From Nocardioides abyssi (GTDB lineage: Bacteria; Actinomycetota; Actinomycetes; Propionibacteriales; Nocardioidaceae), in the NCBI RefSeq assembly GCF_030412915.1, contig NZ_JAUHJR010000004.1, positions 248,001 through 312,000 of the forward strand: DNA of 64,000 nt, read 5' to 3'. Shown here in pieces: positions 24,087-31,473 of this stretch (within the stretch, counting starts at the first letter, position 1; every line of letters starts with the position of its first letter). The position numbers and the translations under genes are program-made. The notes below the pieces were generated by a model. The model saw only the letters and a program-made list of their open reading frames with translations. It was not told the origin of the DNA and did no database searches.

Positions 24087-24827
24087 GTGCCCGACGACCA
24101 CCCCGACACGCTCCCGGCCGCCGCCCGGCTCGCCTGGTGGGGCACCGCCTGGCTGCGCGGCGCGGTCGTCACCGACCTGCTCGTCGACGCCGTCATCGGC
24201 GGCGACGCCACCCACACCGTGGCCGACCCGTTCCAGGGCACCGACACCCTCGTCGGCGGCCTGGCCCGGCTGCGGGCCGAGGGGGCGACCGGTTTCGGAG
24301 CGGCGTTCCCGGCCGAGGGCGACCCCGTCGGCCTCGGCGGGCCGGCCCCCTTCAACGCCGCCGCCCTCGAGGTCGGCTCGGCCGTCGTCGTGCTCGGCGC
24401 CGACCTCGGCCTGGTGCCCGAGCGCACCGGGGCCGCCGTCGCGTGGGTGCTCCACCCCGCCGCGCGCCGGCAGCTGCCCGACGTGGGCGAGGCCGACCGC
24501 GGGCTGCGCGCCGCGCTGCTGGAGTCCGCGACCCTGCTCGCCGAGCTCGACGTCGCCCGCTGGAACCCCGAGGTCGCGGACCGGCTGCTGAACCTGCGCC
24601 ACCGCCCCGCGCTCGAGGCGCCGCCCGGCGTGCCGGCCCGCTGCGTCGACCTCGCCGCCCGCGGGTTCCAGGCCCTCGGGATCGCCGGCCTCGCGCTCGC
24701 CGACGACGGCGGCGCCGTGACGGCGTACGAGATGTCCGCCCGGCGCGACGCCCTGGTGCCGCTCGCCCGCGCCGGTCGGCGCGCGCTCGTGGCGGCCTGC
24801 TCGCCCGAGGTCTGGCCGCCCGCCTGA
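24087..24827 (+). CDS. Conserved hypothetical protein of Actinobacteria
   Basis: A 246-residue soluble protein that I cannot assign to a family. It is Ala/Leu/Arg-rich with no membrane segments and no catalytic motif I recognise. Notable stretches are GGDATHTVADPFQGTDTLVGGL, WVLHPAARRQLPDVGEADRGL and AYEMSARRDALVPLARAGRRALVAACS at the C terminus. The GTG at 24087 lies 8 bases after a TACAGT box (24073-24078), suggesting leaderless initiation. The high third-position GC and the position right before serB (32-base gap) support a real gene. A role in serine metabolism is not supported by sequence. Confidence 0.6.
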   Translation: MPDDHPDTLPAAARLAWWGTAWLRGAVVTDLLVDAVIGGDATHTVADPFQGTDTLVGGLARLRAEGATGFGAAFPAEGDPVGLGGPAPFNAAALEVGSAVVVLGADLGLVPERTGAAVAWVLHPAARRQLPDVGEADRGLRAALLESATLLAELDVARWNPEVADRLLNLRHRPALEAPPGVPARCVDLAARGFQALGIAGLALADDGGAVTAYEMSARRDALVPLARAGRRALVAACSPEVWPPA

Positions 24828-24859
24828 GCCGGGGCCGGCGGGCGATAGCCTCAGCCGCG

Positions 24860-26068
24860 ATGGAGACCCCGGAGACCCTGCTCATCACGCTCACCGGCAA
24901 GGACCGCCCGGGCGTCACCTCGGCGATCTTCTCGACGCTCGCCGAGATCGGCGTCGAGGTCGTCGACGTGGAGCAGATCGTGCTCCGCCGCCGGCTCATC
25001 CTCGGCGTGCTCGTCACCGTCCCGCGGGACTGGGAGCGGCTGCGCGACGCCGTGACCACCACCGCCACCGACCTCGGCATGAGCGTCGAGGTCGAGCGCG
25101 GCAGCGGCGACAACCGCTCACGCGCTGGCGGCCGGGCGCACGTCACCGTCCTCGGCTCGCCGCTGCGCGCCACCGACATGGCCGTCGTCGCCGGCCGGAT
25201 CGCCGAGTGCGGCGCGAACATCGACCGCATCGAGCGGATGGCGCGCTACCCGGTCACCGCCATCGAGCTGCACGTCTCCGGCGCCTCCCCCGCCGCCCTG
25301 CGCACCGTGCTCGCCACCGAGGCGGCCGAGCGCGGCATCGACATCGCCGTGCAGCCCGCCGGCCTGCTGCGCCGCGGCATGCGGCTGATCGTCATGGACG
25401 TCGACTCCACCCTCGTGCAGGGCGAGGTCATCGAGATGCTGGCCGCCCACGCCGGCTGCGAGGCCGAGGTCGCCGCCGTCACCGAGCGGGCGATGCGCGG
25501 CGAGGTCGACTTCGAGGAGTCGCTGCGCGCACGAGTCGCCCTGCTCGAGGGGGTGCCGGCCACCGCCCTCGACTCGGTCTACGAGAACCTCCAGCTCGCC
25601 CCCGGCGCCCGCACGATGGTCCGCACCCTCAAGCGGCTCGGCTACCGGTTCGCGATCGTGTCCGGCGGGTTCTCCCAGGTCACCGACCGCCTCGCCGCCG
25701 ACCTCGGCATCCACTACGCCCGCGCCAACGAGCTCGAGGTCGTCGACGGCCACCTCACCGGCCGCGTCGTCGGCGAGGTCGTCGACCGCGCCGGCAAGGC
25801 CCGCGCCCTGCGCGAGTTCGCCGCCGACATCGGCGTCCCCATCGACGCCGTCATCGCCATCGGAGACGGCGCCAACGACCTCGACATGCTCAACGCCGCC
25901 GGCCTCGGCATCGCCTACAACGCCAAGCCGCTCGTCCGCGACGCCGCCGACACCTCCGTCAACGTCCCCTACCTCGACGCCATCCTCTACCTGCTCGGCA
26001 TCTCCCGCGAGGAGATCGAAGCCGCCGACGCCGCCGCCGGCATCGTCACTCCTGCCCCTCCGATTTAG
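24860..26068 (+). CDS. serB: Phosphoserine phosphatase with two ACT domains
   Basis: A 402-residue enzyme for the last step of serine biosynthesis (phosphoserine to serine). Residues about 5-75 and 93-165 are two ACT domains (ITLTGKDRPGVTSAIFSTLAEIG-type), which in mycobacterial SerB2 bind serine. The HAD catalytic part starts at MDVDSTLVQGEVIEMLA (nucleophile Asp180, acid/base Asp182), with IVSGGFSQVTDRLA and AIGDGANDLDMLNAAGLGIAYNAKP as later HAD motifs. The ATG at 24860 comes 8 bases after TAGCCT (24846-24851). The gene ends at the left copy of an inverted repeat. Confidence 0.95.
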   Translation: METPETLLITLTGKDRPGVTSAIFSTLAEIGVEVVDVEQIVLRRRLILGVLVTVPRDWERLRDAVTTTATDLGMSVEVERGSGDNRSRAGGRAHVTVLGSPLRATDMAVVAGRIAECGANIDRIERMARYPVTAIELHVSGASPAALRTVLATEAAERGIDIAVQPAGLLRRGMRLIVMDVDSTLVQGEVIEMLAAHAGCEAEVAAVTERAMRGEVDFEESLRARVALLEGVPATALDSVYENLQLAPGARTMVRTLKRLGYRFAIVSGGFSQVTDRLAADLGIHYARANELEVVDGHLTGRVVGEVVDRAGKARALREFAADIGVPIDAVIAIGDGANDLDMLNAAGLGIAYNAKPLVRDAADTSVNVPYLDAILYLLGISREEIEAADAAAGIVTPAPPI

Positions 26069-26086
26069 GGAGTTCGGGGGGTGCGC

Positions 26087-26166
26087 GCATCCCAAGTTAA
26101 CTTGGGATGCTCACGCTTCGCGGCCATCGCATTGGCCGCAGAGCGGTAGAGATGACCGCGAAGTGA
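26087..26166 (+). repeat. Left inverted repeat of the AbiEi/nuclease cassette
   Basis: Positions 26087-26125 form the terminal repeat. Its outer part, 26088-26109 (CATCCCAAGTTAACTTGGGATG, split here only by reading), is a perfect 22-bp palindrome. The inner part CTCACGCTTCGCGGCC can pair with CCGCGAAGTGAG at 26155-26166. The reverse complement of 27256-27294 matches 38 of its 39 bases. The palindrome follows the serB stop by 19 bases and could terminate serB. Confidence 0.85.
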
Positions 26167-26192
26167 GCCTTCTCCTGCAGCCAACTCGGCGA

Positions 26193-27149
26193 TCACGCCG
26201 CCGGGAACAGCACGCGGTGGATGATCGCGGCAAGGCGGCGCGGATCAGCCAGGTCCGCCCAAGTGATGCGGATGCAGCGCCAGCCCGTCACCCGACGCAC
26301 CAGGTCCTCGCGGTTCTTCTCGCGTACGACGGCGTCAGCGACGCTCTCCCCCGGCCGGCGGTGCTTCTCGTACTTCTCCCGCCCGTCGAACTCCAGCCAC
26401 ACCCCGAGCTCCGGCCAGGCGAAGTCGAGCCGCGCGATGACGCGGCCTGCGGAGTCCTTGACCTCGTACTGGCTCACCGGCCGCGGCAGCCGTTGCTGGT
26501 AGAGCGCCCAGAACGTCCGGCTCTCCCCCACCGACTCGATGCGCGGGTCCACCAGGCGGAGGAGGACCTCGGCGGCACTCATGCCCGGCCAGGTCTGCAT
26601 CTCGACGTACTGCTCCCTGAGCTCCGCCTCGCTCGCCAGGCCCCGGTGGGTCAGGTCGTTCATCACCACCAGGCTCGCCTCGGAACACCCGAGCATTACC
26701 GTGTCGAGGGCGGCTCGCGCCGGGGTGACAGCGGGTACGCCGTTGACTCGCACCAGGTCGGCGGGCCGCAGCGTCCCCACGTGCTGCTGCACCCCACGGG
26801 CCCGCCTGCCACGGATGCCGTCGGTCCGGGTCACGTGGACGTCAACGAGGTCGAAGCCCCACGTCGGCGCGTCGTACTCCGGGAGGGCGGAGACGTGCGA
26901 GAGAACCACAGGTGCCTTGGCCTGTCCGAGGACTGCCCGGCAGCGCAGGCCGTAGCGACCGACCTCGTCCAACCGTTCCCAGACCTCGGCGGCGACGTAC
27001 GCCCCGCCGCGCAGCGGCCTGATCACGCCGCCGCGCTTCATCCGGGCGATCGCGTTGTCGTTGTAGCCGGCGGCCAACAGCTGCTGGCGGAGGAGGACCG
27101 GGCCGTTGCGCGGGTCCTCCGGCGGACGGAGCTCGATGGGCTTCTGCAT
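26193..27149 (-). CDS. AbiEi-type antitoxin-domain protein fused to a PD-(D/E)XK (DUF559-like) nuclease domain
   Basis: A 318-residue two-domain protein. Residues about 17-50 are the winged helix seen in AbiEi (type IV antitoxin) proteins: LLRQQLLAAGYNDNAIARMKRGGVIRPLRGGAYV. Residues about 225-318 look like a DUF559/Vsr-type endonuclease fold: RLDFAWPELGVWLEFDG (Asp242, Glu253, Asp255), Lys259 and a C-terminal R...EDLVRRVTGWRCIRITWADL. No AbiEii toxin gene is adjacent. The gene lies alone inside a 1.2-kb segment bounded by 39-bp inverted repeats. Function is unknown; defence or element maintenance are possibilities. The ATG at 27149 was chosen; a GTG at 27179 would add ten residues. Confidence 0.72.
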   Translation of the reverse strand: MQKPIELRPPEDPRNGPVLLRQQLLAAGYNDNAIARMKRGGVIRPLRGGAYVAAEVWERLDEVGRYGLRCRAVLGQAKAPVVLSHVSALPEYDAPTWGFDLVDVHVTRTDGIRGRRARGVQQHVGTLRPADLVRVNGVPAVTPARAALDTVMLGCSEASLVVMNDLTHRGLASEAELREQYVEMQTWPGMSAAEVLLRLVDPRIESVGESRTFWALYQQRLPRPVSQYEVKDSAGRVIARLDFAWPELGVWLEFDGREKYEKHRRPGESVADAVVREKNREDLVRRVTGWRCIRITWADLADPRRLAAIIHRVLFPAA

Positions 27150-27233
27150 GCATCGAGGCCTGCCCGGCCTCGACCACACCTGTCACGGTCGGCCTCAGCC
27201 TGTGGACGAGCCGGTCACTGTGCGGCCTCTGTG

Positions 27234-27294
27234 CACGCTTCACGGCCCATGCATCGGCCGCGAAGCGTGAGCATCCCAAGTGAACTTGGGATGC
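27234..27294 (-). repeat. Right inverted repeat of the AbiEi/nuclease cassette
   Basis: Positions 27256-27294 are the reverse complement of 26087-26125 with one mismatch. The near-palindrome CATCCCAAGTGAACTTGGGATG (27272-27293) is the outer end. Inside, 27234-27247 (CACGCTTCACGGCC) pairs with 27256-27269 at 13 of 14 bases around an 8-base loop. It lies between the cassette gene's promoter side and the end of the sixA-like gene. Confidence 0.85.
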
Positions 27295-27313
27295 CCGGCA
27301 CTTCCCTGCCTCC

Positions 27314-27838
27314 CTAGCGCCCGCCGCCGACGAAGAAGGCGACGACGGAGGCAGAGGCGTCGGAGAGGTGCTCCCAGTCGCCGTCGTAGGAGAGGACGGT
27401 GGTGGCGGAGGGCGGGTAGCCGAGGGCGAGGCGGTTGCCGGCGTCGAGGTCGCCCTCGCCGTCGTCGAGCAGCTGGGCGAGGGAGGCCATGGTCGGGTTG
27501 TGGCCGACGACGACGAGCGTGCGGACGTCGTCGGGGACGGTGCGCAGCAGGTCGAGGGCGGTCTCGGGGCCGGCGGCGTACAGGCTCTCGTCGACGTCGG
27601 GCTCGAGGTCCCAGCCGGCGGCGTCGGCGATGTCGTCGAAGGTCTGGACGGTGCGGACGGCGGCCGAGACGACGGCGTGGTCGGGCGCGACACCGAGCGA
27701 GGACAGCCAGGCGCCGACGGCGGCGGCGTCGGCGTGCCCGCGCTCGGAGAGGCGGCGCTCGGCGTCGGTCGGGCCGTCGGCCTCGGCGGCGGCGTGCCGG
27801 ATGACGACCAGCGTGCGGGTGCCCTCGTCTGCGCTCAC
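27314..27838 (-). CDS. SixA-type histidine-phosphatase-superfamily protein
   Basis: A 174-residue branch of the histidine phosphatase superfamily. RTLVVIRHAAAEADGPTDAERRLSERG gives the RH(A/G) phosphohistidine motif at the N terminus. VVSAAVRTVQTFD and LVVVGHNPTMASLAQLLDDGEG give the second Arg and the second catalytic His. Its size and lack of other domains match SixA, which dephosphorylates phosphohistidine in HPt domains of E. coli. The actinobacterial substrate is unknown. The GTG at 27838 was chosen; the open frame continues upstream into the fabI region. It is 29 bases downstream of fabI on the same strand. Confidence 0.88.
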   Translation of the reverse strand: MSADEGTRTLVVIRHAAAEADGPTDAERRLSERGHADAAAVGAWLSSLGVAPDHAVVSAAVRTVQTFDDIADAAGWDLEPDVDESLYAAGPETALDLLRTVPDDVRTLVVVGHNPTMASLAQLLDDGEGDLDAGNRLALGYPPSATTVLSYDGDWEHLSDASASVVAFFVGGGR

Positions 27839-27867
27839 GGTGCCGAAGTGTGTCAGGTCGGCGACGC

Positions 27868-28680
27868 TCAGGCGCCCATCGCGTGGAAGCCGCCGTCGAC
27901 GTGGACGATCTCGCCGGTCGTGGCCGGGAAGAAGTCCGACAGCAGCGCGCACACCGCGCGCGCGGTCGGCTCCTGGTCGGTGTTGTCCCAGCCGAGCGGC
28001 GCGCGGGTCCCCCACAGGTCCTCGAGGTCGCTGAAGCCGGGGATCGCCTTCGCGGCGAGCGTCCGCAGCGGACCGGCCGAGACCAGGTTGCAGCGGATGC
28101 CGTCCGCCCCGAGGTCGCGCGCGAGGTAGCGGGAGGTCGACTCCAGCCCGGCCTTCGCCACGCCCATCCAGTCGTACGCCGGCCACGCCACCGTCGCGTC
28201 GAAGGTCAGCCCGACGACCGACCCGCCACGACCCATCAGCGGCTTGCAGGCCAGCGCCAGTGACTTCAGGGAGTACGCCGACACCTGGACCGCCTGCGCG
28301 ACGTCCTCCCAGGGGCCGTCCAGGAAGCGGCCGCCCAGCAGCGTCTCGGGGTTGCCGTAGGCGATGGAGTGCACGACCCCGTCGAGACCGGCGTCGGGGC
28401 CGAGGTGCTCGCGGACCAGGTCGGGCAGCCGCTCGAGGTGCTCGGGGTCGGTCACGTCGAGCTCGAGCACCGGCGGCTCGACGGGCAGCCGCTTGGCGAT
28501 GCGCCGGGTGATGCCCAGCGCGCGGCCGAAGTTGGAGATGAGCACGGTCGCGCCCTGCTCCTGGGCGACCTTCGCGGTGGCGAAGCCGATGGAGGAGTCC
28601 ATCGTGACGCCGGCGACGAGGATGCGCTTGCCCGCGAGGATCCCGGCAGGAGCTGCGGGGGTGGTGGTCGTGTCGGTCAT
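27868..28680 (-). CDS. fabI: Enoyl-[acyl-carrier-protein] reductase (NADH), InhA/FabI type
   Basis: A 270-residue SDR-fold enoyl-ACP reductase for the last step of fatty-acid elongation. GKRILVAGVTMDSSIGFATA is the InhA/FabI-type cofactor loop. The active site YDWMGVAKAGLESTSRYLARDLG matches the InhA Tyr-x6-Lys pattern closely, followed by NLVSAGPLRTLAAKAIPGF, the substrate-binding loop region. The ATG at 28680 is one base after the fabG stop. The fabG-fabI order is the mabA-inhA operon of mycobacteria. InhA is the target of isoniazid-NAD adducts in mycobacteria; nothing here tells about susceptibility. Confidence 0.94.
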   Translation of the reverse strand: MTDTTTTPAAPAGILAGKRILVAGVTMDSSIGFATAKVAQEQGATVLISNFGRALGITRRIAKRLPVEPPVLELDVTDPEHLERLPDLVREHLGPDAGLDGVVHSIAYGNPETLLGGRFLDGPWEDVAQAVQVSAYSLKSLALACKPLMGRGGSVVGLTFDATVAWPAYDWMGVAKAGLESTSRYLARDLGADGIRCNLVSAGPLRTLAAKAIPGFSDLEDLWGTRAPLGWDNTDQEPTARAVCALLSDFFPATTGEIVHVDGGFHAMGA

Positions 28681-28681
28681 G

Positions 28682-29419
28682 TCAGTGCCCCATCCCGAGG
28701 CCACCGTCGACGGGGATCACGGCCCCGGTGACGTACCCCGCGTCGTCGGAGGCCAGCCAGGTCACCGCGGAGGCGACCTCGGCCGGCACGGCGTAGCGCC
28801 CGAGCGGCACCTGCGCCTTGATCGTGTCGCGCTGCTCGTCGGTGAGCACCCCGGTCATGTCGGTCTCGACGAAGCCGGGCGCGACGACGTTGGTGGTGAT
28901 CGACCGCGACCCGAGCTCGCGGGCCAGGGAGCGCGCCAGGCCGACCAGGCCGGCCTTGGAGGCTGCGTAGTTGGTCTGGCCGGCCGAACCGAGCAGCCCG
29001 ACGACCGAGGAGATCAGGATGATCCGGCCGCGGCGCAGCCGCAGCATCCCCTTCGACGCGCGCTTGGCGAGGCGGTAGGAGCCGGTGAGGTTGGTGTCGA
29101 TGACCGAGGACCAGTCGTCCTCGCTCATCCGCAGCAGCAGCGTGTCCTGGGTGATGCCGGCGTTGGCGACGAGCACCTCGACCGGGCCGTGCGCGGCCTC
29201 GACCTCGGCGAAGGCGGCGTCGACGGCGGCGGGGTCGGTCACGTCGCAGCGCACGTCGAGCGCGCCGTCGGGCGCGCCGCCGCTGCGGGTCGTCACCGCG
29301 ACGCGGTCGCCCTGGGCCAGGAACGCCTCGGCGATGGCCCGGCCGATGCCGCGGTTGCCGCCGGTGACGAGCACCGACCTGCCTGCTGGGGACGTCGCCG
29401 CGGGGTCTGTGTCACTCAC
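28682..29419 (-). CDS. fabG: 3-oxoacyl-[acyl-carrier-protein] reductase
   Basis: A 245-residue NADPH-dependent ketoacyl-ACP reductase. VTGGNRGIGRAIAEAF is the cofactor loop, VANAGITQDTLLLRMSEDDW is the FabG-typical NAGIT block, ISSVVGLLGSAGQTNYAASKAGL holds Ser/Tyr/Lys, and VAPGFVETDMT with GAVIPVDGGLGMGH finishes the fold. It acts before FabI in the elongation cycle. The GTG at 29419 lies 8 bases after a TAGCGT box (minus strand, 29433-29428), so initiation is likely leaderless. A TTG at 29425 is the alternative. Confidence 0.94.
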   Translation of the reverse strand: MSDTDPAATSPAGRSVLVTGGNRGIGRAIAEAFLAQGDRVAVTTRSGGAPDGALDVRCDVTDPAAVDAAFAEVEAAHGPVEVLVANAGITQDTLLLRMSEDDWSSVIDTNLTGSYRLAKRASKGMLRLRRGRIILISSVVGLLGSAGQTNYAASKAGLVGLARSLARELGSRSITTNVVAPGFVETDMTGVLTDEQRDTIKAQVPLGRYAVPAEVASAVTWLASDDAGYVTGAVIPVDGGLGMGH

Positions 29420-29493
29420 GTCCAAGGACGCTAGTGATTACCGATAGGTACGCCGAATGGCGCGGCGGCGGGTGCGTCCCCAGCGGGCCGGGA

Positions 29494-29706
29494 TCAGTCG
29501 TCCTCGAGGCGGAAGCCGACCTTGAGGCCGACCTGGAAGTGCTCGACGGTCCCGTCCTTGACCTGGCCGCGGACCTGGGTCACCTCGAACCAGTCGAGGT
29601 GGCGCAGGGTGCGCGCGGCGCGCTCCACCCCGTTGCGGATGGCCTCGTCGATCCCGTCCGGCGAGGTGCCGACGATCTCGGTGACGCGGTACGTGCGGTT
29701 CGTCAT
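29494..29706 (-). CDS. Dodecin (flavin-binding small protein)
   Basis: A 70-residue dodecin: MTNRTYRVTEIVGTSPDGIDEAIRNG (not given in full) begins the beta-alpha-beta-beta fold, TLRHLDWFEVTQVRG contains the flavin-stacking Trp, and the end HFQVGLKVGFRLEDD is the closing strand. Twelve subunits form a hollow sphere that stores FMN, FAD or riboflavin, and in some actinobacteria coenzyme A. A GGAAGG lies ~8 bases before the ATG. The frame continues far upstream but only as a shadow. It is divergent from the DUF3099 gene. Confidence 0.92.
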   Translation of the reverse strand: MTNRTYRVTEIVGTSPDGIDEAIRNGVERAARTLRHLDWFEVTQVRGQVKDGTVEHFQVGLKVGFRLEDD

Positions 29707-29763
29707 AGGGAGCCTTCCGTTCGACGCGTGGGTAGCGCAGCCTAGCGACGTACGCTGGAGGAC

Positions 29764-30105
29764 ATGGCCCGCGACCAGCGCAGGGACCGCGACGACGCGG
29801 TGCGCATCACCACGGCGGCCTCCAGCCGCAACGTCGACATCGCCGCTCGTCAGAAGCGGTACCTGCTGTCGATGAGCATCCGCTCGATCTGCTTCGTGGG
29901 CGCCGTCGTGACCGCCCTCGCCGGGTGGCAGTGGGTCTGGCCGTTCCTCATCGCCGGCGCGATCATCCTCCCCTACATCGCCGTGGTGCTGGCCAACGTG
30001 CAGGCCACCCGCAAGGAGGGCTTCGCGCTGCAGACCGGCGCGTACGGGGCCCCCGAGCTTGGCCAGGGCCCCCGCGAGCCGGAGGTCGGCCGCGCCGGGC
30101 GATGA
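29764..30105 (+). CDS. DUF3099 membrane protein
   Basis: A 113-residue protein with two adjacent hydrophobic segments (SICFVGAVVTALAGWQWVWP and FLIAGAIILPYIAVVLANV) after a basic N terminus with VRITTAASSRNVDIAARQKRYLLSMSIRS. This is the DUF3099 pattern, found mainly in Actinobacteria and of unknown function. The C-terminal ~25 residues are Gly/Pro/Glu-rich. The ATG at 29764 sits 7 bases after TACGCT (29751-29756), suggesting leaderless initiation. Confidence 0.85.
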   Translation: MARDQRRDRDDAVRITTAASSRNVDIAARQKRYLLSMSIRSICFVGAVVTALAGWQWVWPFLIAGAIILPYIAVVLANVQATRKEGFALQTGAYGAPELGQGPREPEVGRAGR

Positions 30106-30138
30106 TCCTCTCGTGACGGACCGGTTGATGGACCAGTG

Positions 30139-30387
30139 ATGGAGCCCGACACCTGCTCGGCCAAGGGCTGCCAGGCGCCGGCCGCGTGGCAGCTGCTGTG
30201 GAACAACCCGAAGCTGCACACGCCCGAGCGCCGCAAGGTGTGGCTGGCGTGCGAGGACCACCGGCAGTCGCTGGCGGACTTCCTCGGCGCGCGCAGCTTC
30301 CTCAAGGACGTGGTCCCGCACGGGACCACCGACCAGCCCGACCAGCCCGACCAGCCGGAGCCCCCGGACCAGCCTCCGGCGGACTAG
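30139..30387 (+). CDS. Small Cys-containing conserved actinobacterial protein
   Basis: An 82-residue protein starting MEPDTCSAKGCQAPAAWQLLW, followed by NNPKLHTPERRKVWLACEDH and a Pro/Asp-rich tail made of DQP repeats. The C.....C ... C..H arrangement (C6, C11, C41, H44) looks like a small zinc site. In databases such proteins have been carried under the misleading name acetone carboxylase; it shows no such enzyme features. The stop codon shares CTAG with the stop of the convergent moaA gene. A GTG at 30136 is an equal alternative start. Confidence 0.7.
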   Translation: MEPDTCSAKGCQAPAAWQLLWNNPKLHTPERRKVWLACEDHRQSLADFLGARSFLKDVVPHGTTDQPDQPDQPEPPDQPPAD

Positions 30388-31385
30388 CCCCCGATGGCCG
30401 ACATCGGCCGGTCGGGCTGCAGGAACGCCGGGTCGTCGATGCCGTGGCCGGCGCGCTTGCCGCGCATCGCGACGACCCACCGGTCGGCGATCTCGGAGTC
30501 CGGTGCACCGGACCGCAGGGCGGCGCGGAGGTCGGACTCCTCGCGGGCGAACAGGCAGTTGCGCACCTGGCCGTCGGCGGTGAGCCGCACCCGGTCGCAG
30601 TCGCCGCAGAACGGTCGCGTCACCGAGGCGATCACGCCGACCGTGGCGGGGCCGCCGTCGACGAGGAACAGCTCGGCCGGAGCGCTCCCCCGCGGCTCGA
30701 CGGCCGGGGTGAGCACGAAGTCGCGCGCGAGCCGCTCGAAGATCTCCTCCGCGGTGACCATGCCGGTCCGCGACCAGCCGTGCTGGGCGTCCAGCGGCAT
30801 CTGCTCGATGAACCGGAGCTCGTAGCCGCGCTCGATGCACCAGGCGAGCAGCTCACCGGCCTGGTCGTCGTTGGTGCCCCGCAGCAGCACGGCGTTGACC
30901 TTGACCGGGCCGAGCCCGGCGGCGCGGGCCGCCTCGAGCCCGGCGACGACGTCGTGGAGCCGGTCGCGGCGGGTGATCGTGTGGAAGGTCTCCGCGCGCA
31001 CGGTGTCGAGGCTGACGTTGACCCGGTCGAGCCCGGCCGTGGCCAGCTTGTCGGCCGTGCGGGCGAGCCCGAGCGCGTTGGTGGTGATGGAGAGCTCGAG
31101 GTCGGGCCCGAGGGCGCGGGTGCGCTCGACGATGCCGAGCAGGCCGCGCCGCACGAGCGGCTCGCCGCCGGTGAACCGGACCTCCTGGATCCCCAGGTGC
31201 GCGACGCCGATCCCGATGAGCCGCACGACCTCGTCGTCGGTCAGCACCGAGTCGTCGGGCAGCCAGTCCAGGCCCTCGGCCGGCATGCAGTAGTTGCACC
31301 GCAGGTTGCACCGGTCGGTCAGGGAGACGCGCAGGTCGGTGGCCACCCGGCCGTACCGGTCCTCGAGAGCTCTCGTCGTCACCAC
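30384..31385 (-). CDS. moaA: GTP 3',8-cyclase, molybdenum cofactor biosynthesis
   Basis: A 333-residue radical-SAM enzyme. SLTDRCNLRCNYCMPAEG gives the CxxxCxxC cluster (Cys26, Cys30, Cys33) and EVRFTGGEPLVRRG the SAM-binding GGEP. The second cluster near the C terminus is in CGDCDRVRLTADGQVRNCLF. The protein ends in Gly-Gly, essential in known MoaA for catalysis. It converts GTP to 3',8-cyclo-dihydro-GTP, the first step of Moco synthesis. No other moa/moe gene is in the window. Two tandem GTG codons (31385, 31382) follow TAGACT within 6-9 bases, so initiation is probably leaderless. Confidence 0.95.
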   Translation of the reverse strand: MVTTRALEDRYGRVATDLRVSLTDRCNLRCNYCMPAEGLDWLPDDSVLTDDEVVRLIGIGVAHLGIQEVRFTGGEPLVRRGLLGIVERTRALGPDLELSITTNALGLARTADKLATAGLDRVNVSLDTVRAETFHTITRRDRLHDVVAGLEAARAAGLGPVKVNAVLLRGTNDDQAGELLAWCIERGYELRFIEQMPLDAQHGWSRTGMVTAEEIFERLARDFVLTPAVEPRGSAPAELFLVDGGPATVGVIASVTRPFCGDCDRVRLTADGQVRNCLFAREESDLRAALRSGAPDSEIADRWVVAMRGKRAGHGIDDPAFLQPDRPMSAIGG

Positions 31386-31473
31386 TCCAGCAGTCTAGGC
31401 GCCCCACCCTCAGGAGTCGCAGATCACGCGCACCGCGGGCGGACCGCGCCACCGGGCCGGATAACCTCGAGAG

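Noticed and set aside
26087-27294. Insertion sequence
   Set aside because: There is no transposase; the only gene is AbiEi/nuclease-like, so it is listed as a repeat-bounded cassette instead.
30139-30387. Acetone carboxylase subunit
   Set aside because: Database names use this for similar proteins, but 82 residues with a small Cys/His site cannot be that enzyme.
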